A stretch of 64,000 bases of DNA from Glandiceps talaboti (GCF_964340395.1 NC_135566.1:3596001-3660000), one strand, 5' to 3'; shown: positions 23,886 to 39,200, counted from the first letter of the stretch. A program made the numbers and translations. Notes: generated by a model not told the origin, from the letters alone.

Positions 23886-26800
23886 CCATGTATGTATGTA
23901 TGTATGTATGTATGTATGTATGTATGTATGTATGTATGCATGTTTGTACGTACGTACGTACGTACGTACGTACGTACGTACGTACGTACGTACGTACGTA
24001 CGTACGTACGTATGTACGTACGTACATACATACGTACATACATATATATATGTTAAATACAGGACATTGTTCAAACAATGTCTTCTTTATATTACAAAGT
24101 TTACAATTTACACTCAGAACAAGAACATTTACAATACAACAAAGTCAAGTACTGCGACAAGTACAAGCCTAAGCCTGTTTTTTCTTCACATTCGCTCATT
24201 GATAACAATACATGGTTCATCATAGAAACATACATGATTGGACAATGAATCACTAACCTTCATAATGAGAGGTGAGGCTGTTTTATTTGACTGTGATGGA
24301 CTTGATGAACCATGACTGTTCTGTAATGGTACTGGTGAAGGTGGTATGTCTTCTAGAAAGTTGGATGGTACAAGACCTTGCCTTCCATGTAATTCTCCCT
24401 GCAATGTAACAACATGGTGTATGACTTAAATGTATGTAGCCCCCTTTACTTGTGGTAGAACAAGAAAGAAAAACATTTTGGCAGCACCTACTGATCGGAC
24501 CAGGTGAAACATTACTTGTAGGTATACAATTTTCAGTCCTGCTTTCAGATTTGACAGTTTCTCTTAATATTCACGGAAGTTAGACAGACAAATTGTAGGA
24601 TTAAAAATATGTTGTTTATGGTTCCATGAATCAAATTGGACAGTGATGTATATAATAATATAATAACAATAATAATAATGTTAGTTTTTATGTAGTGCTT
24701 TCCACGCTCTGCTCAAAGTGCTTTACAAATATTACCCCTGGCATGGATCTACAGTGGCATAATGGCCCATTACTTCAACTCCCTGGGGCACATACAATCC
24801 ACTGCAGCCTCTATAAGTTCATAGAATTCACATTACAACCTCTATCCTACCAGGTACCCAATTCAATTATACAGCTGGGTTGACTGAGTCACAATCGTGG
24901 TTCAAATCTTGCAGAAGACTTTAGCAATTCAGAAACAAATGACAGCAACAGGGCTCAAACCTGCAACCTACAGATTCCAAGCTGGCCACTCTAACCATTT
25001 GACCATCATGACTCCACTGTATACTGGTAGTATAGGTACAACCCATAACACCAAAGTAAAGCATTTTCTGTATGTACCACAATCATTCATAGCATCGATA
25101 TCAAGTACAACCCATAACACCAAAGTAAAGCATTTTCTGTATGTACCACAATCATTGATAGCATCCATATCAAGTACAACCCATAACACCAAAGTAAAGC
25201 ATTTTCTGTATGTACCACAATCGTTAATAGCATCCATATCAAGTGTAAAAGTATACTGTTTCATTTGCTAATTGACCACAAAGGGCACATGCTAGGCTTG
25301 TAAATAAACCAATCGAAAAAGTAGCCTTTTACACTTGATATGAATGCTATAAATGAGTGTAGCACATAGAGAAATTGCTATACTTCTGTATTACTAGTTG
25401 TATTTTGGAACAGTAAATACATTCAATTACAGCACAATTGCCATCATTATAGGATCAAGGTTTATAGTAGATGGATAGAGACACTGAGATCATTACAAAC
25501 ACTATTCCAAAATGACTACCATATATTTCACTGTCTAAATTATAACATTACAAATACTCACCATATAAAATCCATCTTCATCCATACTACCATACACTCT
25601 GATAATATCTCCAGTTATAAAAGTCAATTCCACATCAGAATCCACATTAGGAGAGTTCATCTTAGGGTCATAATCAAACAAGGCTATCATTCGTCGAGTA
25701 CTCTCAACAACAGGTTCATCAGCTGGCATTGGTGGCTTCCCATTGGCTGTACCGGTACTATGGTAACTGTCGTCATGGCCACCAGAGGGCAGACTAGTCA
25801 TTGAATTGTTATAACTACTGTCTAGGGAGTCTTTTTTCGTGCGAGGTGTTCTTGATGACGTCATAAAATGTTGATACTGTTTTTGAAACATTGCCTCAGC
25901 TTCTTTCTCACTCAATCTTGGAAGTTCCACCATGTTACATGGTACATATCCTATTCTTCCATTGGCCTCACCACGATAAAATCCATCAGCGTCTTTGTCT
26001 CCAAAAACCTAAAAAAATCCCCAATAATTTGGTTATTTTGTTAAATTCAGAAACCATGGCAACCATTACAAATTGGTCAATGATATAGATATTAACTTTT
26101 GGATAACTGGCTTAGTTGAGAAGTGATTATTCTATTCCACTTATCTTTGCACTCTGACAGGGTTGATCAAGTATTACAATGAGAGATATTCAGTTTGATG
26201 ATACTGTGAGTTTTGCAAGTGCACTTTTCTTTGTACATATACACACAACAAATAACAATGGAACAGGGTCCTGCTGAAAATCTGTAGAATGAGATAATTT
26301 TCAAAGTACTAAAATCTGTACCTACAAGGCCCTGTGAATGATCAGTGCAATATACACTATACTGTCAGCATTAACATTTAATTTGTACGTGTGACAGGAA
26401 CCTGTGGAATATCAAAGTATTTACAGCAGTGCTGTATAATTGTCCTATGGAAACATACCAACAGGGACCTGTGAATGATCATTGCATTAAAGGCCAGCGA
26501 TTCAATCCAAGGTTCTCGCTTTAGTGTAATCTAACCAATGGTGCTGCAAGGATTACTTAGGATCATTCATTTGTTCTGGCTCAATTGTTCCACTACCAGT
26601 CAACTTTTTTTTTACATCTGTATGTTAATCTTATCTGAAGTAGTTTTATGTATCTTACAAGGTGTAGACTTAAAGTAAAGTACATCACACAAAGTACAAA
26701 TAGGGAACTTGCAATCCAGACTGAGCATGCTCAGATGCAAAGGACTATGGGATTAACTTAATACCTAATCTGGAGCTACTGATAAAATAAACCTCCCACA

Positions 26801-29800
26801 ATGGTCAGGGTAACTATGAATTGATTGTCTGTGGTTACAAACAATGCAACAATATTGTTTACAATACTAATTGATTAGCATTTATTATCCCATTTCCCAT
26901 GATGCAACATTCAACATGGCGGGTTTGCAAGTACCCTATTATAGTCCTAGTAACTAGAAACAAAGATACCTTAATAAGTTGTCCCTCTGTAAATGGTAGT
27001 TCTTCATCATAGGATTCAGGGTTGGGTGACATGGTAGCGGGGTCATAGGTAAACAAAGCTTCAAAGAAACGTATAGTACTGTCATCATACAACTCCTCCG
27101 GTGCTTCACTGCCTAAACTCTCGCTATCCAAAAGGTCATCGTCAGGGTTACCAACGATTCTAGCATGATTGGGTGAGAGTTTATTCCTATAACTGTACTT
27201 TCGTTGATTATTATCCACTGTGCTGCCACCGTACGTGTCTTTCCTTTCATCATATCGGTAGTCTCTATCATCAAACTGATCATGGTAGTATTGTTTTTTG
27301 TCCCGTATTTGGGAAGGTGGGTGTTTTCCATGCCTTCCCTGTTCGTACTCCATGTCTGATCCATATGGCTCTGATACGGTGGATCCAGTACCTACTCCCT
27401 CACTGTTGCTGTCTTTTGTTATTTCTGAAAGAAACATGAAAAAATCGCACATTTACTTCATTACATCATCAATACAAGCTGTACTACACAAAATAATAAA
27501 ACAGCCACTCAATTTGAAATTAACTCATTACTACATTGAAACTGAAATGCTTACAAAAATGTAAATGCCGTAATTTTATAACTGCATACTTTTGCTCATT
27601 TGAAAACAACAAACACTTGCTCACTTCAAAAACTGCAAAGTCCATTTCAAAATTACAAGTACTAGTATTTGTTCATTTTTAAAAATACTCATTTTACTTA
27701 ATTTCAAAATTTGCAAATTTTTGTTCATTTCAAGTCATAAATATGCACGACCCATACCATCTGTCTACACATAAATTAAACATATTGTTCTCATGTTGTT
27801 TACTTTCACTCTGTCATTGTACAATGAGTGTTATAATTATTCTTACCCAAAATAAACACAGCCCTATATGGCTGCCATACAAACCAAACCTTTATACATT
27901 ATAACAAGTCATCTGAGACATTAAAACTTTGCTGTGCTGAACCATAATAGATTAAGAACATGACTAATCAACACTGACCTATTTGGGGTACAGGTATTGG
28001 TTTGGCTTTGACAGGCACTGGTTCCTGTACATGGTGATCTGGAGACTGCTCTGTTTCTCTCTCATAGTCTCTTTGTTGGCGTATTACTGGTATGGGCACT
28101 GTTTGGTCTTGCTGGTTAAACTGTTCAATCTCAGGATCGGTGTCAAACTCCAACTCCTGTTTGCTCTGTCCAGGGTTAATAGAAAATAGAACGATGATGC
28201 AATCTAAATTTTTAATAAATCTCCTTTAACTATCGCAGATGATATCAATTTGGTTGATTAAAACCACAAAACCTATCTAGAGTGAGCACACCACCAGCAG
28301 CAAAACATCTTTAAATAGTGCTACTGCCAGAGTAGAATTCTTATTTCTTGATGTTTGTCTTGATCCATTGGTGTGTAGAATAACAGGCGACAACATCAAA
28401 TACATCTTATCAACAAAAACCCTAGAAACAATTTGTTAACATACCCTGAACTCCTTAGGTCTTCGCAATGAATTTGTAAACTCGGCACTAACCATTTGAC
28501 CATCATCATCATCACCTTCATCACCATCAAAATCTGATAACTCTTCCTCTACTTCTTCCGTAATATCTGACAATTCCGATCTATCACTGCTCTCATCTGA
28601 ATGGATCTCTTCCCGGAATGTAGGCCTGATTTCTGGCTTCTGGATCAAACAAGTGATGAAGGTAAAAGTAAGTTGGTATACCTTCACAAGGGAAAAGTGG
28701 AACCTGGCTTATCTCCACATTTCCTGATAAACACTGCCCTCTCTGGACCCTTTACCTGATTGTTATGTCTTTACAATGTATCAGAGGGTTTAAAGACACA
28801 TTATTCTCCCTGTTCCCAGTTACGAACACCAAGCTCAATGTTGCAAGTGGAAACAACTGCGAACTGTTTCTATTATAAATTTGTAATCTGATGTACAAGA
28901 CTGAGCAAAGGGGTCTCGTCACTCATAACAGTAAGACAAAACTTGTACAAATATTAAACAAAAAAATATGTAATTAGAAATGATCATACATGTCTTTACT
29001 TGTAAAGCCAAGTTCAATTATGTGAATTTTATGGACAATCTTTCACAAATTTAGTGATCATGGCTGTATACACAGTCACTGTCAACACTCCAGGATGATT
29101 GCACAGCATCTGCATACAGTACTCTACTAACTATGAAATCCAATATCATCATTTGTAAGTTCTAACATATGGTATCTTAATTTTGCTTTTCTCTTTTTCT
29201 CTCCTCTGAGAACATCTCAATTCACTCCTTCAGCATTGAAATATCAAATCATTGGCTAGTAAAGCTGATATCATCACTCGTTGTCAGTAACAGTGATTTA
29301 GAGTTCAATAACATAACTTATCTTAATTGTTAGTGTATACAGCAAAACCAAAAACAGCTTGGACATCTTACAAGTGATAATACACATTCTAAATTTCAAA
29401 TTTTGTTCATAAATGTATGTATCAAAGTATAGAAAGTGTCTGGTCAATTTTGACGATGATGTTAACTCCAGTTTATGACTTCAGTTTGTAATTCAAAGTT
29501 TGTCTGAATTATGTCAAATCAAAATCTGTATTTCAATAAGTAGTCTCCAAGCTCTTGTTGGTTTTGTGGTAAGTTTATCACGCCGGTATAACATGAAGCA
29601 TTTAGAAAGGTTATCCTGATTGGTTGTTCAGAATGAAGCATTAAAAAGGGTCATTCCAATTGGTTGTTTAGCACTTACAAGGTAGGCCACTAATAAAGGC
29701 CATCCTGATTGGTTGTTCAGAATGAGGCCCTACAAGAGTCATTACGATTCATTGTTCAGAATGAGGTACTTACAACATTAGTTTACATTGTCTAATTTAA

Positions 29801-30166
29801 TTGAGTGAAAGCTTGTAAATGCTTCATTTTATGACCAGTCATACCCACCTTGACAACAGACATTTCATCTTTAGGTACTTGGTCTAATCTATCATCTAGG
29901 GTATGTTTTCTTACTGGAGACACAGGATCTTTTCTAAAGATTTCTACAATTTCATCTGAGTGCGTGCTTGTAACTGACGTGCTTTCATCAGATGCATTAT
30001 CATACATCCCACCACCAACCTACACATTTATATAATGTACCGAAATTCAGCATAGAGGACACAGGAGGTAAAAACAATATAGAAGTGGATACATTAGTTT
30101 ACTTCTAAAACACAGTCATTATCACAAATATGAACTCACATGTTCTATCTTATTGGGTTGTGTGCG

Positions 30167-30236
<70 letters not shown>

Positions 30237-33200
30237 GGTGAGTGCATGTGTATGTATGAGTATGTATGAGTATGTATGTATGTATGTATGTATGTATGTA
30301 TGTATGTATGTATGTATGTATGTATGTATGTATGTACATAAACATTGTCTATGACGTAAATAACAAAATAATTTGATGATATTATCTGACTGGGCTGTAT
30401 ATGTCTTTGGGTAAGGGACTTTATATATACTAAATCATAAAACTTTGTACTAACCCCCCCCCCCCCCTTTGAATCCCATATGATATAAAACAACCAAGTT
30501 TCAATATTCTAGTATACTATGATGTACAATTCAGATATGAACTCATTGAGTAGTTTATAGTTGACATGGTAACCCTTACAGTTGACATAGTAACACAGCA
30601 AAATCTCACAAATATCAAACATGTTAGTATAACCACAATAGCTGTAACTACTTGTACTTTTCTCAGTGAAAAATCAACCAAATATTCACTTGATAAACAT
30701 TTACACATAATATTTATATATCAGTATACTATCTTTGTTTCTCATGGTAAAAATATTGAAAAAGTAGTGTTATTTTGATTTTAGCTTTACACTTATTCAC
30801 TACTTCTAATTTTATAGGTCTCTGGTGAAATAACTTTTATCAATAAATGATACGAAGAGAACACTTTTCAGGTATGACGTATGTAGGGTGGATCAACATT
30901 GACAGTAATTCCTTGAAAATGCCTATGATGTGAATCACAGGTTGGGAACACTAAATTACATGGTATGTCTTTGCATGAAACTTGTCTTATTCCTGCTTAC
31001 CACAAGCAAGCAAATGCACCGGTGTTTTTTCACAGGTTGTACTATACAATATTGCTAGTGTATTGCATCCTGGGTAATAATTTGAAATTTGGATGATTCT
31101 CAGACAGATTTTATAAAGTCAACACATTTTATTCAGTAATGCTAAAAAGATTATTGATGATCAGATATACTTGTATATTCATGATTTTCAAAGTCTGTAT
31201 CATTAATTTATATTCTTCATAGAAAACTTTGTAAAACTTTTTGCTTTTGGTCAAGATGTTTGACTGTCAAATACCATATCTCCATACCATTATACAGTGG
31301 GGGTATATTGACCATACCATTATACAGTGGGGGTGTAATGGCCATACCATTATTTAGTAGGGTGTAATAACTACTACAGCTATTGTGGTTTGAATGTACA
31401 AAACAAACAAAGACTGAGCACTGCAAGTCATTTAAAGGAAAAGTCCAGTCAAACCTATTTCTGCCCTTAGTACTGATTACTATTATCAACTTAAATGTAA
31501 TAGCCCCTTGGTAACTTATTCAACTTTGACATTCTCTGTATTTGTCAAGACAAAGAGATTGTGGTAAATGTGATGTCATCACCAGAGGTTTTCCCATAAT
31601 CCCTTGCAAGAAATCACCAAAATGGCTGAACACATGTCAAGTGCAGTAGGACTTCTTTATAAGATTTCAAAGTTGAATAAGTTACTGAGATGCTATTTTA
31701 TCACCCCAAAGTCATATGTAAGTTGATAGCAGTAATCAAAACAAGTGTATTATATGCAGAAAAAGTCTAACTGGATGTTTCCTTTAATTCAATACAAACA
31801 AAGAAAAACAAAACTTCCACAAATAATTGTTACAACAAAGCAAAAAAAAACAGACTGAAGTGTTCTCAAGTGTAAGTAATTCTGATTTTAGTACAAACAT
31901 AACAAATATTAAAAGTTTGAAAAATATATATTAATTTCAATCAAATTTTTTTCATGTAAAAAGTTCATTTTGTTTAGAAATCACATAATTCTTTGTTATT
32001 AATTTTTAGTTTGAGTTATAATAAATGATTTATGTTTTAGATATTTTTACTTTTTTTATTATCTTACAATGCCTAGGTGATGCATATCACAATGGAAAAG
32101 TTGGTGAAGATGATTTGAATAAAGCAGGTCAGGTCAGAGTTCAGAGGTTAATGAGAGAGAGCGCATGTACTTACACGATGACGATGTTTAAAACGGTGAT
32201 GATCCTTATGTTTATGCTGTTGAAGCATTATATGATGATAAAGCACAGAGGAAAATATTGATCAATGTTTGTGAAATGTTATGAAAAGATTTTTTTTTTT
32301 AAATTTTTTTAAGAATGTCACATATGTGATAAGAATGTTGGATAATGTATGGAAGTTACAAATACTGGCCAGGAGTATTTATGAATGTGATAGATTGAAA
32401 ATTAGAATTTGGCATGTACGGTAGTCCTTGATGATGCCCTCACAGGTATGAAAATGATCAGAATATCCCTTTGTTTTTGTATTATGTCACTTCAAGTGTG
32501 TGCGAGTAAAAGTTACGATTTGGAACAATAGTTATTGATGATGCCCCCACAGTTGTTAAATGTATAGAAAACTGTTTAAAAGTGTATATGTTAGAATTTC
32601 TCTCTGTTATGTTGTATTGATGTAACGTCATCATTAGATCTAAAGACATTTTTTAAAATGTTAATTCTAGATTTCCCACTGTATGCTGTAATGTGTCAAA
32701 CAATGTTTAGATTAATTATTTCAAAGAAGTAAATTTTTACATTTTCTCTTCTCTGTTACTGGGGTTGTAGAACCATAGTGAGTATCACGGGACAGAGGAG
32801 TTAACAATTAAATCATAGAATATAGATTACAATTATCTACAAACAAAGAATGCATAGAGTCTAAAGGAAGACAGCAGGCGTGCCCAAATATCTACCATTC
32901 AACTATCATGGTGCATCTACTTAAGACATGCCAAGTGAGAGTAACATTATTGTATCATCATTCTGTGTTTAACAGTACATGTATCTATCTATCCATACAC
33001 AGAATCAATATTTACCCTTGGTGACGACGGATCAATGTCAACTCTCTTGTCTCTTAGAAGGTCCATGGTGACACGAAGCCCCCTAGAGTCTGCCGATGCA
33101 CCATTCGTTGATAGCGTCCTGACTGTTAGATAGCGATATGAGGCGGCTTTGACCTTACTGACATTGACAACAGCTCTGTCAGCTGATAATAATAAATGTA

Positions 33201-36200
33201 TATAGAATAAATTTTAGTTTGTATGAAAAAAAATTATTGGCCTCAAAATTATATAGTCAAGCTGTGCACTGAATATTCATGAGTCCTGAGTGCATATACC
33301 TTTCAGTGTAAAAGATATCTCATGAATAATCATTGTGAAACTTGAATATATTATTGCTGCTGACTCCCATGATGCAATGTCCCACAGCAGAGATAACCAA
33401 TAAGGCACAAGATCAACTTGATGTTTTCCTGAAATTTTTACTTGCAGGTGATATTAATAACCATGAAATCATTCTCCAGAACCCATAGTTCAGGAAAATG
33501 AGTTCATTTCCTGGAGTAGCATTACACTTTAACAGGAGAACTGACAATGACTAATCTTTCAGTTTAGTAACCCTCAAAATATCTCTTTACAAGACTGTTC
33601 TAGTATTTCTATTTCTGAACAAGGCACTGCATTATTTAAATTTTAACAATCTTCAAACATTTCTTGACAAGTATGTTGCATAAATGTTAAAACTAGTAAA
33701 AAATTCAATCAGTTTTCGTACTCATACATTTACTATTGAACAGTAAATAAAATACTTCAGACTGAATAATCAGTACCTGTAGGGGATTCAACCACAGCAA
33801 TCTCTTTCTCATCTACACACACTGCATATCCTGTAACCACAGCACCATTGGAAGTTCCTGATGTTGTTATGGTAACTGGTAACCAGGTAACCAGTAAGGA
33901 GCCATCATATGGACCCTCTTCCACCTGTACATCCAATGGTGGATCAGGAAGACCTGGGGATAAATTATTAATGTCGATACAAAGTCATTAGGTATTCATG
34001 ATGTCATCACACGGTTTTCCCATAAACCCTTGCATGAAATCTCAAAAAATGGCCGAACACATGTCCAACAGCAGGGCAACTTTACAAGAGTTCAAATATG
34101 AGAAAGTTATTGGGGTGCTATTTTGTCACCCAAAATCATGCACGTTGATAACAATAATCAACATATGTGTACTAAAGGCAAAAATAAGTCTGACTAGACA
34201 TTTTCTTTGAAAGGAGAATCTTGGTGTTAACTTCTATTGGTGTTATGATTGACAGGAGTAGGAGTAATACATACCACCTGGTAAAGTTTTAAATTCAATT
34301 TCTGCTGACATTCCCTTCCTGTTCTTTGTATCATCCCATGATGACTTCCTGGATTTGGCTTTCACAGTAACTCTATACACTGACATTGGAGACAAGCCTG
34401 CAAATATAACAACCAAACAAACAAACTATATTAAGGCTTTGCTCTCTACAAGCTGTCATCCCCACTTCCCCGAAAATGGTTTTGTCCAAACAGCTCAACA
34501 CACATGATTGTCAACATTTCAACTATAACAAATGGCTAAACAGATATGATATAGGGTGACCAATATACTGTACCTGTTAGTTGATATCGGAATATGCCCG
34601 GTTTTACAATTCGAACTTCTACACTGTTGACAGAGATAGCATGGGCAAGATTACTGTTGCCAGGTAACCAGACTATGTTGGCTGATGTTGAGGAACAATT
34701 AACGGCTTTGAGTTCACTTGGCATGGCTGTAGCATCTAAGAAATACAAGATGAATAGAAAATTAAACAACTCATAACAGTAGGTAAACAATACTTACAAA
34801 TCTTAACAACACTTAATACTTAGATATTAGTCTAGATGTTTGACATATGAGAGATATTTGACACTGAAGGGAATGAGCACTTAGGAGTCATGAATATTCA
34901 TGGTTCAACCATGTATGAATATTCATGGTTGAACCGTGAATGAATTTCAGCTGACTCCCTTGAGGCAAGATGCCCCACAGTAAAGAAACCTAAGGCACAA
35001 GATCAACTTGCTATTTCTCTGAAATCGTAAGTAACTGTAGGTGATGTAAAATAATGAAATTACTCTAAAGAACACATAGTTTGTGAAAATGACTATTTCT
35101 TGAAGTGGTGTTCCCCTTTAACTGGGTTTTTATCATGAAAATTAGCCCTTTAAATATAGGAGAGTAATGCATTATTACAGTGTAAATACAGTATGGTGTC
35201 ATGTTCTTGAGACTGACCTTTGCCTATAGTAATGGTACATGCCGCATCCTCAGATTGGCCTTTGTTGGTGACTGTCCTGACAGAAATACGGTGGGATTTT
35301 GTAAGGTTAATATTATCTATCAAGGCTCTTGTCTTGGCATCTCCTTTCACTGTGGCTTTATGCTGACCATCCACAATGACTCTATATTCTTTAATCTCAG
35401 TAGGTGTGATGGTTTCTGGACATATCCATTGGAGTACAATACTGTTACTCATCTGTCTATCAACTTCCAGTTTCCTAGGAAACGCTACCTCTGTAAATAT
35501 TACAAAATGTAAACACATTAATTCACCAACAAAGAAACACAAACATTATAAGCTGTAGAATAACCTCTTAGACACTGAACATTTAGATAATATTCCCCAA
35601 TATTTTTCTTTGTTCAGCTGAGGAAATTGTGAGTGACATAAGGGGCCTAGTTGCTATGAGTTGAATCTTGTTATCAACATGAGTCAAAGTAAAAAACAAG
35701 TAGCATAAAGAGACAGGTATAACTCCCATATTTTCTGTTTGAACATGTTCACTTTGGCTTGTCTGTGGTATACTATGTGTCATTATTTTTGTAACTGATC
35801 TTACCTCCTAATGACAAGTCTTCAATCTCACTAATTGACGTCAGACTGTCTTCATTACCACCTTGTTTAGCATTACAAGATAAGTTATCTTCTTCTACTT
35901 CCGGAATGTCCTCTAAATCACTGACTTGTAGATCAGTGCGCCGTATACCTGACTGCTCCAACTCATCTGAAAAAAACGATGACTCACTTGATTACTATCA
36001 ATCTCTCTATCATACCATTAGAGGGCCGTGTTTACATGATAATGTTTCAAATACACCAAAGACGTGACAAATTGAAAACAGTGTTGTTGCACATGCATGT
36101 ACACACAACAAAACTGTTTAAGTGTGTGTGTGTACATCACTGAATCACTGATGGGATCATTCCTCAGATCAAATTTGTGAGTTTTTAAAATTGTTGCGTT

Positions 36201-39200
36201 TTTTGTTGTTTTACATGACTCCAACTTCAAATCTTGTCATGTTCACTCATTTACATGTAAACAGACTCTATTTTTGATTGATAACAGATCATTTTGAATA
36301 TGATTTGAATATAAAACAAGTAATTCAAAATTCCAGGACTTCTAAAAAGCTGCACTGCGTTTTGTAATATCATGTACAAAAGACACATACTTGGGTAGGT
36401 TAATTTGTGTTGTAACACTGCATCCTCTTCATCACTGCTATCAAACTCCAAATCATTCATCTGTTCACCTACCAATCATAAAGAGAAAACATAAAACACA
36501 GTAAGAATCCACACACTATTTTATATAGTACTTGTGATAGCTAAGACATCCAAACTGGGCAAGAAATACTTAACTTTATCTCTCAACTCATGTCAAAGCT
36601 GGTTTGACACAGACGTGCAAATTTCTAGTTTTAATCATTTCTTACGAGCTGATCACCTAATATACAATGTCTAAAATGTAGAATGCACCTCAAGGACCAA
36701 GTTCTCCTGAATATCAAGTTATTTAAATCTGTGTAATCTCTGCCATAAGATTGTTCTTGGTATTTTTAGAAATAATAAGATATTTGGGTGGATGGGAGTG
36801 GGGGTTTCACCATCTTGTTTTCAAGGAAACCAACAAACTTTTATTTTCCCAGTAGAGTCTGAATGCAATATGGCTGCCATATACTGTGTGAACTCCTCTA
36901 TGGGAAAATATTTGAATGCTTGAAAACAAAGTGGCGAATTACAAAATGTATTTTTATATTTCACAAAGGCCTGAAAAATGGCGAGATTATCAAGACCTTT
37001 GATTTACAGGGAAATTGGTCTGAGGCACACTTAGACTGTAAGATACGTCGTGACGTTTCGCCCTCACCGGCCTCCTCTCACACTAGGGGTTGGCTGATGG
37101 TTGAGGGCGCCCCGTCACGGCGTACCTTACAGACTAAGGCACACTCTACCTTCAAGGAATGCAGAATTTATCCACATCCACAGGTTTTACTCTTAAGAAT
37201 ACTTAATAATAATTCCAGTGATAATGACGTTATCACTGGAGTTTTATCAATTATTGTGGAGTGTAAATCCACTAGGATGGATTAATTCAGCATTCCTTTC
37301 ATTTTATATCACTTTTCATTTGTTTCTTGAGGACAGGGTTAATACCATACCATGTCCAAAAAATTCCATAGCAAACACATAGCAATTTGCTCTAGCCAAA
37401 TTTTGGTTACTGAACTTTTACTAGCATTATCGCCTACTATAAACTTTTGCAATTAAACATTCACTAGGACTTACTACACTTTGGAAAACACCACCCCATT
37501 GCATATTACCAGACAGGTATTGCATTACACTGTAGAAATGATGTTGGGTTGGTATTTCACTTGTGGGACATGACAGTTTTACTTACAAAGTTAGACACAT
37601 TTCAACTCAAGGCTAACAATAATATAGACACCATACACACAGTAGAATCCTTTACCTAATCACATTGAAAGTGATAAACATTACTATTTGTTTACAGTGC
37701 AGTAGAAACAGGCTTCTGCAGAAAACACATGGACTTGATGATTTTAATGGCTTCAGATGTTTACTTTTCAACTAGTAATCAACATGGTAACTTTAATAAC
37801 TACTTCTACATCCCCACTGTATATGGCGCCTACAAATGTATTATTGTTTCTTTTGCATTTGAAGTTGTCTGAGCATGTGTGTCAAAAATGTCATGTTATG
37901 TAAGTGAAGTACCAAGGCATCTTCATTTGTACTGTACATAATGTCTGGTACCATAAAACAGGATGCTAGTGAATCTCCAAAGTGTTGTAGGTTTCCTACT
38001 TTGCCTATATACAGTCATTATAAGATGAAAACTCTCTCATTAAGCAAAATACAATTTATTGGCTTCATATACCTGCATTGAACAGTGAATTAAACAAACT
38101 CAGTATATACAACAAACAGTTCAAAGTCATGAAATTTTACAAAATGCTATTATTTATGCATTTACTTTGCTATGTTGTTTTGCCATTTTATTTTAATACA
38201 AAGTTGAAATCAAACAGTTGAAAGCATAAAAGACATTTGGCACATTAATGTAAAGATAACTTATTTTGAAAATGCATCACCATATTTATGCAATGTGTTA
38301 GTAAAAAACAAGGACTATCTACTCTACAGAGGCATACATTACAGGCAATGAATAAAATAATTACAAGATCATGGTTAGTGTTAATTAAAGTTGAATGATG
38401 ATATAAATTATATACAATGTTGTATGACACTACAGGAGTGATGGATGTGTAATATTTCTGTTGCCATGGTTATGAAATATTGACATTACCATGGTAATGA
38501 TGACAATTAAAATGATGATGATGATGAGTATTACGGCTCTGTTGCAATTGCCTTATCTGATGAAGATTAAGTTTTGTGTCAATCCTGTGTTCTTTCATAA
38601 TGTTGGATTTAGAATTAACTGACAGACACAGTCAGGTCGAGTTGAGGGTGGGTTGAAGTTTGGGATACTGAAACAGAGCCCTCTAGTGTGCAGTAGTGAC
38701 CAGGGAATAGTATAGCTAGCTAGGGGTACTGAAACAGAGCCTTCTAGTGTGCAGCAAATATGACAATATGAACATGCATGCTGGGAAGTGTATTCCATCA
38801 CCAATTACCAAGTGGCAGCTGAAATTTTCTGAACTGAGATTTGAGATTCTGATATGTTGAGTAATCAACTGATATTGAATCCTGATTACGAAGACAAAAA
38901 CAAATTTGTCAAGTCAAGTTCAAGACTATGGTAGGCAAGAACTTTTTTCTTGATACCATTAATCTACACATTCATTAATGTGAGGGAGTGATGTGAAACA
39001 TTTATTTTGGTCACATATTTCATATATTTCAAGTTTTGTCATTTGTATGGGGATCCAAAGATTTTCAAGTGACTTGGTAGATGGCTACAGGCAAAGTGTG
39101 TATTAAGCTGATACCTCAGCTACATAAAGCTGACAAAATCATATATCTCATTATGAGTTCATATCAGGTTCACATTCATAGTAGTTGATTATTCAACATT

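Noticed and set aside
23689-24225. Several frames on both strands over GT/GTAT/GTAC repeats
   Set aside because: Cys-Val, Tyr-Val-Arg-Thr and His-Thr runs are microsatellite translations.
27113-27564. Alternative frames over the SH3-2 exon, both strands
   Set aside because: The minus-strand frame encoding ALFTYDP and its splice sites explains the region; the others are shadows.
30122-30493. Frames over the second GT/GTAT microsatellite
   Set aside because: Same artefact as above; the region is a RIM-BP intron.
35201-35558. Plus-strand frames over FN3-1
   Set aside because: Antisense shadows of the FN3-1 exon.
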